Origin: Fistularia commersonii
Taxonomy: Eukaryota > Chordata > Actinopteri > Syngnathiformes > Fistulariidae
Length of the DNA: 64,000 nt
Reading direction: 5' to 3'
Assembly: GCA_037954325.1 (NCBI GenBank)
Contig: JBBMNZ010000028.1
Span: 8,766,501 to 8,830,500, forward strand
Shown here: positions 45,230 through 56,520 of the stretch, piece by piece
How the letters are laid out: each line of letters starts with the position of its first letter
Numbering within the stretch: position 1 is the stretch's first letter
Program-made: the position numbers and the translations under genes
The notes under the pieces: generated by a model
Seen by the model: the letters and a program-made list of their open reading frames with translations, nothing else
Databases searched by the model: none
Told to the model about the DNA's origin: nothing

Positions 45230-45519
45230 TATATGTGAGCGGCAGCCATAATAACTCCTGGTAATGCAGCCCTAAGGGGGCACAAACTAGTGTTCTCCTT
45301 GAGCAGGTTCCAGGCACAAAGCTGTGTCAGGAAGGACATTCGACATAAAACCCACTCCAGATTAAATACGTGAATCAAATCAATGTCTTCCATGCCAGAT
45401 CGGTCGAATCCCAGGTTGACAACAATTACTGGTGGTGCTGATAAACTACAGGACATCAAATTTGACTACAGTGGGTCAACATCAGAGAGGAGTAGTGAGA
45501 AGAAAGTTTGTGACTAAGG

Positions 45520-46080
45520 GTGAGGACTTGAATGTTGGGAAATGCAAAAATGCTAGAGTTATTTGGCATGATGCAGAGAAGGAAGGTGGATATACTGTGG
45601 ATCCAGGAGACCAAATGAAAAGGTATCAAGGCTGGAAGCTTAAGAGCAGGACGGGAGATGTTTTATGAGGGTTTCAATGGTAGCAGAAGTGAAGTAGTAG
45701 TTATCTTGAAGGAGGTCATTATAAATGTTCGTGAGGTGAAAGGAGTGTCAGACAGAGTGATGAGTCTGAAGCTAGAAATTGAAGGTCTGATGCTCAATGT
45801 TGGTAATGGCTATTCCCCGCCTTTGGGATTTGCTTAAGAAGAAAAGGAGAAATTCTGGGGTAAGTTAGATGAAGTGATGCAGAATATCCCCAGAGATAAG
45901 AGAGTGGTACTCGGTTGCAGACATGTTGGATCAGGAAATCGAGGTGATGAAAAAGTGATGGGCAGATTTGGTATCCATTATCGGAACACAGACGGACAGA
46001 GGGTCATAGACTTTGCAAAAAAATATGGAAATGGCTGTATTGAATACTTTTTTTCCAGAATAGGCAGGAACATTAACTAA
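45520..46080 (+). pseudogene. RTE endonuclease remnant
   Basis: In order: DLNVGKCKNARVIW, ILCVQET-type YTVDPGDQMKRYQGWKL, VSDRVMSLKLEIEGLMLNVG, NGYSPP, then RDKRVVLGCRHVGSGNRGDE, KVMGRFGIHYRNTDGQRVID and FAKKYGNG. Intact relatives read GADLNGHVG where this copy reads GCRHVGSG. The catalytic DLNGH has been lost by a small deletion at about 45917, so the nuclease is dead. BovB-type endonucleases are often mislabelled as craniofacial development protein 2 in gene databases. Confidence 0.85.
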
Positions 46081-46559
46081 CTTTTAATACGTATGAGGAC
46101 AATGCAACTGCAGCTAATAGAGTCAAGGAGAAAGGTGGGAGAGTACCGGCAGACCTCCTCTGCCTCCTTCTATCTGGAAGAAAATAGATCGATTAGGAGA
46201 AATACTAGTGGAATGAGGAAGTGCGCGCATATATGAAGAGAAAGAGGATGGCACAGAAGGAGTGGGACACTGATGCGACTGAGGAGAGCAGACAGGAGTA
46301 CAGGGAGTTGCAGCTCAAGGTGAAGGTCGAGGTGGCAAAGACCAAACAAATGACGTTGAATGACTTGTATGCGGGGTTGGAAAGTAAGGAGGAAGAGAGA
46401 ATGATTTTTACAGGTTGGCAAAGCAGAGAGATAGCGATGGGAGTGATGTGCAGCAGGTTTGGGTGATTAAGGATAGAGAGGGAAATGTTTTGACAAGTGC
46501 CAGAAATGTATTGGAAAGATGAAAAGAGTACTTTGAGGAACGATGAATGAGGAAAATGA

Positions 46560-47380
46560 GAGAGAACGAAGAGTAGAGGAGAATACCGGTGTGAACCACA
46601 AACTAGAGATTAGCAAAGCTGAATTGAAGGCGAAACGTGCCACGGCTGTTTGTCCTGATAATATCCCAGTAAAGGTGTGGAAGTGTCTGGGAGAGGTGGC
46701 AGTAAGTTTTGATTAGATCATTCAATAGGACCTTGGAGTGAGAGGATGCCTGAGGAATGGTGACATGCAGACCTGTGATAACTATTGAGGAGTTATGAAA
46801 TTGATGAAGTTATGGGGAAGGGTACTGGAAACTAGACCGAGACCAGAAGTAAGCAATTGTGAGCGGCAGTATGGTTTCATACCAAGAAAGATCACGACAG
46901 ATGCAGTATTTGTTTTAAGAATGGTGGTAGTGATGTACAGAGAATACACTGAGAGCAGAACTTTAGTGCGGTATGGGGAAGTCTGGAGTGACAGAGAAAT
47001 ATGTTAGATCGGGGCAAGACATGTATGCAAGCCGTGAGACAGGAGTGGCGTAGGTGTTGGTGCGACGGCGGAGATATATGTGGAGGTGGCACTACATCTG
47101 GGATCAGCTCTAAGCATTTTCTTGTTTGCAGTGGTGATGGACAGGCTGACAGATCCTGTTGGAGAGATATCTCCATGGACTGTGACATTTGCTGATGGCA
47201 TTGTGATCTGTAGTGAGAGCGGGGAGAAGGTGCGGGGAAATCTAGAGAGGTGGAGGTATGCTCTGGAAAGGATCCCAATGAAGGTTAGCTGCAGCAAGAC
47301 AGAACACATGTGTGTGAATGGAGGAACCCAAGTGCTGAGACGAGAGGGAATGGAGATAAAGAAGGTGAAGTATTTTTAAG
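46560..47380 (+). pseudogene. RTE reverse transcriptase remnant, FADG active site
   Basis: In order: NHKLEISKAELKAKRATAVC, PDNIPVKVWKCLGE, RQYGFIPRKITTDAVFVLRM (the PRKxTTDAxF motif), then DRLTDPVGEISPWTVTFADG and IVICSESGEK, NLERWRYALERIPMKVSCSK. The active site reads FADG instead of FADD, replacing the second catalytic aspartate. In-frame stops occur near 46715 and 46790, and the QGSALSPFLF motif is scrambled at about 47085. Confidence 0.85.
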
Positions 47381-47914
47381 TACTTGGGGTCAGCAGCTCA
47401 GAGCAATGGAGAGTGGGGAAAAGAGGTGAATAAATGTCTGCAAGCAGGCTGGAACATGTGGAGAAAAGTTTCAGGGGTGATGTGTGATATAATTATCAAC
47501 TAGAATGAAAGGAAAGGTGTACAAGACGGTGGCAAGACCAGCCACGTTGTCTAGTTTAGAGACGGTGGCATTGGAGAAAAGACAGGAGGCAGATCTGGAA
47601 GTAGGAGAGATGAGGACAATGAGGTTCTTCGGGAGTGACAAGGATGGATAAGATCAGGAGTGAGTCCATCGGAGAGCCAGTGAGATGTTTTGTGAGATAA
47701 AGTCAGACTGGGATGGTTTGGACATGTACAGAGGAGGCATAGTGAATATCTGGATAGGCGGATGCTGATGTTGGAACTGCCAGGCAGGGGGTCATTTGCT
47801 GACATAACAGAGCCATGACACTACTATTGCTAATATTTAATTCCCCAGTCAATGGCAACAGTGCAAACAATGTCAAATTATAGAAAGTCCAACACTCCAA
47901 TAATATCTTCTTTT

Positions 47915-48028
47915 CCTTTCTGTACAACATAAAACATTGCTGGTCTCTCCAATGTGTTGTAGACCTTTCCTTTCATTCTGGCTGATAGTCTTCTATCGCA
48001 CAGTACCCCTACATCCCGACACTCCAAT
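47915..48028 (-). mobile_element. RTE-group scrap, inverted relative to the main copy
   Basis: Read on the minus strand it gives AGAATGAAAGGAAAGGTCTACAACAC and GAGACCAGCAATG, preceded by GGTACTGTGCGATAGAAGACTATCAGCC. This corresponds to 47470-47550 of the plus-strand copy (AGAATGAAAGGAAAGGTGTACAAGAC and AAGACCAGCCACG). The two pieces form an imperfect inverted repeat about 400 bases apart. Confidence 0.7.
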
Positions 48029-49216
48029 AGCATGTTTTCTATTCTAATGATTATTGCGATTTAATTGTTAACTCAGTGTCAAATTAACTGCTCTTAAGTA
48101 GGTGTGAACGCACCCTTAACCCCACAGTCGGGCATCACCGCGGCTTAACGACCCGTCTTATCGGGGAGGCGTGAGCGAGGAGAGGCTCTTCAGCCTCACA
48201 CACACAGATGCAGCGGCACGCCTAAATTAAAAGCCAGGCTGCCTCTGCCTGTCCGCTCTCATCCTCTCGCAATTCAAAAAATCCGTCTCGTCTTATCAAA
48301 TTCCCTGTTTAATTTCCTTCACAGATACCCACTCCACCAGAAAAATACACCCGGCCGCTTGCATACGCCACTCACAAAGAGTTCATTCATCTGGAGCTGG
48401 TCGAAACAGACATCTTTACCAGATAGGACCCGGCGAGGGGAGGGAGGGGGGGGTTCTACGACGCAAACCTATTTAAAAACTGTCACCATGGAGACAAAAC
48501 AATTGAGATCCAGCTGTACTTTACAAAGCAGCGGTAAAAAATAGATAACCAAAAAGTCTTCTTGCGGTTCCGACCATTAACGCACTACGCTTTAATAAGT
48601 CAGACCAAAAGAGAGTGGGACGTCCCCCCGCTGTGGACCAAAGTCACGCTGCGATAACGGGCAGCAAAATAAAAATGTCAGCGCTCCTCCGTCTCCAAAA
48701 ATAATGCCGTCTGCAGGAGCCGACTCATCTCACCACATAAACCCAGGTCCCGGCCGCCGCCGTGTCCCCGGCTCACCTAGGCTTTCATCATGTGTAAATC
48801 AGTGTGTGTTCGCTCAGGCAGAGCGTAGATTAACAAGGAGGTCCCTCGGGAGCGGGGGTGGGGGAGCAGAACTGGCCGTGCACTTAAACCCCACCTGTAG
48901 CAGGCGGACGATAGACTCATCCGGCGCTCACGACATAAGGCATAATGGGATAACAGCGCTGGAAATTATTGGCATCGCAGAGTCTCAGGGGATAGGAAGG
49001 GGAGAAAAAAATAAATAAATAACAGAAATAAATAACTTCTCTGTCAGACAGAGACAGACTCCTTCATATATATTTGCTGATATGCTGAAACGTCCCTTCC
49101 TCCAAAAAAGGATAAATGGGGCAACGATGTTTGGCTAGCTGTGTGACTCAATATCAGGCTGCAGAAATCTAAAGTTTGTAGAAAATCTCCATCAGCTGTG
49201 TCTGTTAGCATTTCGG

Positions 49217-49217
<1 letters not shown>
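48029..49217. other. Unique sequence, no gene recognised
   Basis: The part at 48110-48340 is repeat-free and balanced, with AT cores near 48225 and 48310. Short frames at 48359-49018 have no domain. Confidence 0.5.

Positions 49218-49267
<50 letters not shown>
49218..49267 (+). repeat. (AC)n microsatellite
   Basis: About 25 perfect AC units. Confidence 0.96.
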
Positions 49268-49268
<1 letters not shown>

Positions 49269-49937
49269 GATAGCAGCGCCATGATTATTGATCCTCCTGA
49301 CATTGATAAGGTGAATGGTTCATTTGCTGGGGGAGTCGTGACAACAAACTCGGTCAAACGGTGATGCAGAAAAATAAACCCATCAAATCTATTCTAAATT
49401 TTTAATATTTCAAGATTGAAGCTCTGGATTCTTTTCTATCGTTGTTCCCGCCTCACCTCTGTTTTTTCCCGACACGTGTTCATGAGAAAGAAAAGTCTGG
49501 TGGTGGTAAGCGTTTTGTCGTTAGACGGCGCTCATCAGCATCCATCCGGCACCTGCGGATCAGTGGAGGAAATGCAGATGATAAAGCAGCTGGAGAGGCT
49601 GCGCTGAAGCAACATGCTGCATCATAGAGACGTCTTCACTGACAGCATTCATTTGTGCATCCGGATTGATTGTTTGGTTACAGATGTTTTTTCCGGGGGG
49701 GGGGGGGGGAGGAGCGACCTTTGTCTTAATGCAAAATTTGCCTCTCATCCGAAGAATGACAGTTCCGCCGTTGCCGCTCTCCGCCGGCGTCCTAAACTGA
49801 TCGACTCCCGGGTGCAGAAAAAAAAAAAAATTCCCGTCATATGATGTCATCGGATGATTCGCAAGGCTCCCTGATCTGCAGCCGAGGGAGGACTGACGTC
49901 GCAGAACCAAAAAGACCAGTTGAATGCCCGATCAAAA
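49268..49937. other. Unique sequence, no gene recognised
   Basis: A G15 run at 49695-49709 and an A13 run at 49818-49830. Frames on both strands at 49416-49910 show no domain. Confidence 0.5.
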
Positions 49938-50014
49938 CTGCCCCGAATGAGTGAGTGAATGATTGTTTGTCTTTTGGCTGCCTCCCGCCCGATCATGGCT
50001 AGGATAGACTCCAG
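49938..50014 (+). mobile_element. Short SINE fragment
   Basis: CTGCCCCGAATGAGTGAGTGAATGATTGTTTGTC, then CCTCCCGCCCGATCATGGCTAGGATAGACTCCAG. This is the middle and late body in the right order with an internal deletion, closest to the copy at 23532. Confidence 0.65.
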
Positions 50015-50416
50015 TGTGTGTGTTCTTATATGTTATTTGTAACATGTTTTCTTTGGTTTCTTTTACTTGGCTGTCCATGTTGTGACTCAAACATTGATGT
50101 GCCAGTCAAAGAGATGGAGTTTCATGGTTTGCCAAAGACGATAAACGCATAGGGACTCTTGCCTTCAAGTATTTTGCATGCGATGGTGTGACAACGTGAC
50201 ATCGTCTGTGGTGATTTTGAAGATTTTTGAAGAATATAGCTCTTCAAGTTATCCTTGTTTGAAAAATCCTAATGTATTTCTTCCTGCAGCCAAGAATGAG
50301 GGTCGAGTTTCACCTCTTGACCATCACAAATACGTTTTTCTTAAGCCCAACCAAACCTCATTTTCTACAGTGATTTAAAAAATAAATCAATTTCAAATCT
50401 TAATAATTTTCAACCT
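50015..50416. other. Unique sequence, no gene recognised
   Basis: A 66-codon plus-strand frame at 50178-50378 has no recognisable domain. Confidence 0.5.
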
Positions 50417-50426
50417 TGTGTGTGTG

Positions 50427-50491
<65 letters not shown>
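50417..50491 (+). repeat. Compound (GT)n(CT)n(AC)n microsatellite
   Basis: A short GT run, then about seven CT units, then about 25 AC units. The GT and AC ends are complementary to each other, so the tract can fold back. Confidence 0.95.
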
Positions 50492-50494
<3 letters not shown>

Positions 50495-50660
50495 TTTATT
50501 CCTCAGGCTAAAGCAGAACAGAAACTGGCATATATTTCTCTTTACCTTCATTTTCATCCAACCGCAGAGGAATACAGAATTTAATGTTACAAGATTTAAC
50601 CTTTGACCTTTAACTGGCATCGATGTAGAGATAGCCGTGCCAAAAGAGCGCCCACTGGAT

Positions 50661-50697
50661 GTGTATGTGTGTGTGTGTGTGTGGGGGGGGGGGGGGG
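50661..50697 (+). repeat. (GT)n followed by G15
   Basis: About ten GT units run into a homopolymer of about 15 G. A further G9 run lies at 50890-50898. Confidence 0.92.
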
Positions 50698-53494
50698 ACT
50701 GGTTATGCACAGCTGCTGCCTACAGTGAAATAGTACCTTCGCCTTAAATGGCGCTTTGACCTCTTGACCTGTGTTAACCCATGGCATTTTCTCAAAGGCT
50801 GACCAGAGGCTATCTGACCCACAAGTTAAGAAAGTAAAGCCAAACTCAACCAATCTGCATTTTGTGTTACCGTGCACACTGTCTCACAGGGGGGGGGGTG
50901 AAGGCGGTGCATGTCCAGCCCCTGTGAATGCCTGGGTTCTGTCACTGTCACTGTTAGCAGGCTCAGTGGAGACTCTGAACTGTCCTTCATGAATGAGAGA
51001 GTGCACGGCTGGATGTCTCTCTACTGATAGGCGACCCATCAAGGCCTCTCGCCAAAATCCCCAGCAGCAAATGGTTCCACCTACTCAAAATATTGGTATG
51101 GGTGATAAATATTGCAAAATATCAATTTTTAAGCTTGGATTAGCGTTAAAACTTGCCCAACTTTTGCAACCATATAAAACAAAGTATTTCTACAGACTTC
51201 AGATACAAAACAATATCCGTTATAGCAACCCTTTATGGAAAATAATTCAGCAATTAGACAAACTGCATCCACACAGTCGGTTAAAAACCCTTCTGGGTGG
51301 TAGTGTTCGGTTTTGACCCTTTGGGGGAAAAAAAAAAAGGCAAAAGAGACAGACGGATGATCGTCCAGTCTGATCACACACAAGGACGGCGATCAGGAAT
51401 CAGTAACCCCGATGAGTTAAGGTGCTGAGGGAGGATTTTCGATTGAGGCTGAAACAAGAGCAATAAGCACAGTAATGAACAGGAGCTTTCAGCTGAGAAA
51501 TACTTCAATTACTTCAGGGATCTGCTGAGAATCACTAATCCCTTCTTTTTTTTTTTCCCTCGTCCGCCTTGTACTGAGCTTGACAACCGCGCGGAGGAAA
51601 GTCCTTTCAAGTCCGAGGTAAACGCCGGATTGAAGGCAAACATACCGCATACCGGTGTGGCCGTAAGCGAGCAAAGGTCAGGCGCCTCGCGAAACGCAAA
51701 TTACGGCGGAGTCATTTGCACTAATGGCATATGAGCGTGTGAACGGTAGTCGGTTCCTCTGAGGACCGAACCGTGATCACAACGGAGGATTTCCCATTCC
51801 CGGCGGGCGAAAACCCAATACTCCATTAATACCGCCACCTGATTTCATATCCTTCAGTCATCCTTCACTTTCATTCTCCCTTTTTTTCCAGGGCCTGTCC
51901 TTTCTCCCCACCCGCCTTCCCCCCGTATTGTGTTACCTCTCACGCCGCTGGGTGTTGAATTATTGATGGGATGTTGAGCCGAGATTTCTCTCACTTGTTT
52001 GTCGGCCCGGGCTTCTTTCTCTTCCTCTTGTCACTCTTTGGTGAAGCTTTTGTGTTTTGCCACTAGTGAGGAGATGTGCACGCTGCCAAGGACGTGTTTT
52101 CTCAACAAGCCGCCTTTGTGTAACTAATGTCTGTGAAGACCAGGGTCAACATCAGGCACAGGAACAGACAATGTTTTACTTCACAGTATCATATCAGAGA
52201 TGGCATGTTAACCTCATCGCACCAACACAGTAGCTGAATGTTGCAAACCCTTATTAATTCAATCCTGTCAGGATTGCCGGTAACGTGCTTTCGAATTAAA
52301 TTGGAAAAACCTTTATTTTTTTAATGAGACACCACAGTATTAAGTTCCCGGTTGGTTGTTACCACGTCTGGATAGAAATCTGCTTCCAGCAATCTATTTT
52401 TCATCAAATAGCTCTATCTTTTTAATATGTTTCAAACGCGTCAGTCGGGGTTTTTAGGCTACTTGTTTCTTTCTGGTTCAAAATCACTTCCTTCTTCTGC
52501 TTCGGCTTGTTAAACTCCACACTGATCTTCAGCGCATCTTATTAGCTCATCATTCAACCGCCGTCACGGCGCCGCCTCCCGCGCTCCCTCTCGGCAGCCG
52601 GACCTCTGGCTTCCCGGTTCCTCTGTCTGACTGCGCTGCAGTTTCAGAACCGAGGCAGTTGGTGTTCCTAAACTTTGCAATTATCACTAGAGAATCTGCT
52701 CCGACCGCCGTCCCCATTTGAGCACAAATCAACCCATTGAAAGCAGTGAAAGTTTCAACGCGAAGCAATCACAACACATCTTCCACATTTTCGGCAAAGA
52801 AACAACATTACAGGGGATCAATGATGAGTAATCCAGCCGAGGTTTTAGACCCCGGTTTTTAATTCAGTCCTGTCTGGTGTATTAGTGGTTGTATGCGGAG
52901 CAAGTCTGGGATTAATTCTGAATTTACCATCGAGATGGACCTGATATGAGCATAGCAAGGTCTTCTCCACTCCAACATGGTCAACATTTTGGCCAATTTC
53001 AAATCAGGGGAGTGTTTTAGAGCTCAGGTCCTTGAAGTGGACAACCGGCAGGTCCCCTGTAAGACAAGACGACTGAAGCTTTAAAAATTAAATAACAGAT
53101 AAAACCAAAACAATCTCAATTTTTTCACCATGAGACTAACATCGGACATCAGATTGGCCTTCCACAATTGGGTCCGGAAAAAAAGACGCAACTTCTAAGG
53201 GGGAGCAGAGTAAACAGGAGTATCTCAAGAGAGTACTGAAAATGTTCGGATCCCAAAATCGGCTCCACATTCAAAGAATAAATGAATAAACAACTCGAGA
53301 CGGGCGATAATTGGTCTGCGGTACCTTCGCCCAGCCCGTCTGAGACGCTCAGGTCTACAATAAGCACAGACACATTTAGCGCTGACAGTGAAGACAAAGT
53401 GTATTATTAATGATTTCACTCAGTCAGTTTGTTAAAAAAAAAAATCACAGGTCACTGGAAGTTGAAAAGTGAATGGTTTGTTTTGGGTTGACGC

Positions 53495-53495
<1 letters not shown>
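50698..53495. other. Long stretch without recognised gene or element
   Basis: The plus-strand frame at 50993-51316 is 107 codons, polar and domain-free. CAATCCTGTCAGGATTG at 52260-52276 is a near-perfect 17-base palindrome. The GC-rich part at 52555-52640 has no CpG-island-like extent. No exon series seen. Confidence 0.5.

Positions 53496-53555
<60 letters not shown>
53496..53555 (+). repeat. (AC)n microsatellite
   Basis: About 30 perfect AC units. Confidence 0.96.
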
Positions 53556-53557
<2 letters not shown>

Positions 53558-55626
53558 GTCCACTCTGACCACACCTTCCTTCCACCTGGCAAATCTTTCT
53601 TTGAAAGCCATTATTCTCACAAAACTGGAAGCAATTTTTCTTTGAAAAGCTGGAGAGCGAGAGCACAAAGGCAATTACAGTCTGATTAATTCCTTTGCTT
53701 TCCCAGACCTGAGGGAGGAACCAGAAGATCACCTTGACAACACACTCATTCTCCCCTTTTGGGAATTAAGACGGCGCCGAGAAAACGACAAACTGTCACC
53801 TTGTAGAAAATAACAAGACCTCACTAGGCAAAGCAGTGTTGACTTTCTTTTTTTTCCAAGTTTGGTTTTTTTGACCTTAACAGTCCAGGACAACTAGACA
53901 AACCTCCTACGTTTTCAGGGGGAAGTGAAGGCGGGTCGAAAGGCAATTGACCTTCCCGTGGGCGTTCCACAGAGCTGCGTGTCAGGGATACTGTCTGCGG
54001 CATCTGCCAGGTGACAATCCCGGGAACAAATCTGCTTGTACTCAAATACATGTCTAATTATTCCTAAATGTAGTTCTTAAACAAAACTCTTCATAAATCC
54101 TAGACAAAAGTTTCTTACATCGTAAGAGACTACGCAAAATGGATTCATCCATTCCTGAAAGAAGCCCAGCTTCATAGTAATCACGCGAAAACACATCTGG
54201 TTACCAAACGTCTCGGATCAACTTGAGCAGCTATAGTTCCCGGCAGCTTCAGGAGCGAAGGGTGCCAAGGTTTTAGTTACGGCGAGTGTGAGAACCTTCA
54301 GGGGGCAAAGACCAATTTGGATTCTGAATGAGAGACTTCGTATCCTGTTCTGTTGGAAATTTGATAAACTGTGCAGTTATCGGGCACCTCGCCGGCCCAT
54401 GAAGGAAGTCATTTAAGGAGAACAAAACCATATCAATTAGCTAAATAGATTTCATGTCCGGATTTACAAGAACGAAACAACAGCGTTACATGTCGGTGCC
54501 AAGTAATGATAAAGAGTTGCGTATTTTGGATTGTTTTATTCGCTTCCTGTCATAAACTGAACTCTTCTGTTGATCCTAGACTGCAAAATTGAGCATTGTG
54601 TATTTGGTAATGATGATGATGCACAGTTGATGGCAGTTTAAGGACGCTTGGAAGGCTCCAGTTTTTACGACTCCAATGAGCGATCATCTATCACCAGAAA
54701 AGTCACTACCAAGGGAAAGTGAAGGTCAGTCGATCCCCTCGCACTCGATGGACAACATAAAAAGACATGCTAACTCAGCTTAAGACATTTCCCTTGTTTC
54801 CTGAAGAAGGCGCAAAAGGACATCATCCTCGCTCTCCAAAATATCACCTCAGATCCTGGACAATGGTGGGTGTTTTTGTGTGTGTGTGTGTGTGTGTGTG
54901 TGAGGGGGGGGTTGCATGTTCTGCTTCTGCAAATACTTGCTGATGATTACACAAATACTCCAAGCAGATGAAGAAATCGATTGAATAGAGGCTTTGGTGG
55001 GCCATACGAGAACGTCACCCAGGAGAGGCACTGTCCTCTCTTGTAAAAACACCATAAAACAGCTGAATTACAACACCTACAAGTATTTCCACGGCGTGAT
55101 TTAGTAGTACTTAACTACAAAGATGCATACATTCTACAAAGAGCACTGGGTTGCCAAATATCCTTGAACGGCCATTTTTTGCTTTCATTGAAATAACGTA
55201 ATAAAATGTAAATGATAAGTGAAAGAAAGAGGAAAAAAAGACGCTAGACAGTTTTCAAGGATTATCTGCTCATTTTTTAGAGGCCGTCTTAACCCTTCTT
55301 TTGAAATTCTAAGTATTTATTTAGCTGACCTTTCAATCAAGCCTCCCTGTCAAAGGACATTTCGGAAGGCAGGATCTCCTCTCGGAATGCGGTGCCTTTC
55401 AGTTTTGGAGTAAATGACCTGGAGGACACTCGGCACATCAGTCGCCCATAAGCCCCTTTTCAGGCTCGGCAAAAAAACTTAATCCATCTGCAGCCGTGTC
55501 AGCGGCCGCACTGCAACGCCAGATGAAGGAAGCCCTCCGCCGTGTAGTTTAAGGGATTTTACAGCCGCAACGCAAACAACAAATGGTTGGTTGTGTGAGG
55601 GTGAACTTAGAGACTAGATCGTATGT
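53556..55626. other. Unique sequence, no gene recognised
   Basis: Contains the (TG)n tract at 54878. Short domain-free frames only. Nothing else recognised. Confidence 0.5.
54878..54909 (+). repeat. (TG)n followed by a short G run
   Basis: About 12 TG units, then AGGGGGGG. Confidence 0.93.
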
Positions 55627-55812
55627 AGTCATCCATTCATTGCATATATTGGCTTTAACCTCTTATTCACACCAACAGCGGATTTAAGAGTCTTCGATGA
55701 ACCTAATAATTGTTTTTGGACCGTGGGAGGGAGACAGAGGAGAACCCAGGCAGGGGAAACTGAGGATCCTCTGGCTGTGAGGGAGCATCGTCGCAAAGTG
55801 AGGGTGAGCGCT
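55627..55812 (-). mobile_element. SINE fragment, degenerate
   Basis: TCATCCATTCATTG (tail), then TTATTCACACCAACAGCGGATTTAAGAGTCTTCGATGAACCTAATAATTG, GTTTTTGGACCGTGGGAGG, GAGAACCCAGGCAGGGG and CTGTGAGGGAGCATCGTCGCAAAGTGA follow the minus-strand order from tail to head. The block holding GGATAGGCTCCAG is deleted. Confidence 0.75.
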
Positions 55813-56120
55813 GCTCTTCCGTTTCCCTTGTTACTTAATTAAATACATGATTATAGCATGAAGTCATGCATGAAAGGAATGCTCCGGACAAACAAATAAA
55901 GTATAAAGCATTTGGAATAATTTCAGAATCGAGAGTAAATCTGCTCACCCATGGTGTCTGTTATGTGGTCAGCGTTGAGGGCTATAATTTATCCTCGACC
56001 TTCCTGCACAAAAGCAACGGAATTTAGCAAACATTTATGGCTCCTTACCGAACAATTACAGCTAATTGCTATTGCCATCGTCTAGCCTACATCAGCATTT
56101 ACTCTTCTAACTGTAGTAAT
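55813..56120. other. Unique sequence between SINE copies
   Basis: AT-rich, nothing recognised. Confidence 0.5.
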
Positions 56121-56445
56121 TATCTATTCATGAATTATCCGCAGCACTTGTCCGACAGTGAAGCCGAACGGGTCTAACCCGAAACAGCCGATCGCAGGAT
56201 CCAAATAAAGAGACGTCTAACCATTCACTGTCCTGGTCACCTCTGCAGACCTTCTGACTGTGAGGAAAGAAGATAGAGAACCTGGGGGAACCCAGGCAGG
56301 CAGGGGAGAACATGGATCCCCACACAAAGAGAATCCAGGCAGGAGGAAAACACGGAGAACCCACGCAGGAACCAGGAGAACGTGCACACAGAGAAAGACC
56401 CCTGTCAAGATATAACAATAGAGGAATCCTTGTGCTTTGAGGAAT
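56121..56445 (-). mobile_element. Rearranged SINE copy with triplicated segment
   Basis: The tail side (TATCTATTCATGAATTATCCGCAGCACTTGTCC) is followed by a head-side word GACCTTCTGACTGTGAGG. Then three related segments follow: GGAACCCAGGCAGGCAGGGGAGAACATGG (56288), GAATCCAGGCAGGAGGAAAACACGGAG (56331) and AACCCACGCAGGAACCAGGAGAACGTGC (56358). A normal copy has this segment once, so the copy has undergone local duplication or nested insertion. Confidence 0.65.
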
Positions 56446-56477
56446 CTCAAAGAACGAGATAGCAGACATGGAGCATA

Positions 56478-56520
56478 CGTGCACGCACGCACGCACACAC
56501 GTGTGTGTGCATGTGCGTGA
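56478..56520. repeat. Alternating purine-pyrimidine imperfect palindrome
   Basis: CACGCACGCACGCACACAC meets GTGTGTGTGCATGTGCGTG at 56500/56501. The inner 7 bases on each side pair perfectly, and about 14 of 18 pair overall. The tract is alternating purine-pyrimidine throughout. Confidence 0.85.

Larger units (their letters stand above)
45230..47795 (+). mobile_element. RTE-group LINE (BovB/Expander-like), near full length but decayed
   Basis: The 5' UTR shows AGCCCTAAGGGGGCACAAAC, TGTGTCAGGAAGGACATTCG and GATCGGTCGAATCCCAGGTTGACAAC. These are followed by an endonuclease remnant (45520-46080), a linker (46210-46480) and the reverse transcriptase (46560-47380). A C-terminal stretch ends FGHVQRRHSEYLDRRMLMLELPGR (about 47717-47790). 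At 2.57 kb it is somewhat shorter than intact elements of about 3.2 kb. The terminal GGCGACCCC...GCCGAAAG end is missing. Many stops and frameshifts break it. Confidence 0.85.

Noticed and set aside
45874..46080. Host gene resembling craniofacial development protein 2
   Set aside because: That label in databases often reflects a BovB/RTE endonuclease. Here the catalytic motif is deleted and the rest of an RTE element surrounds it.
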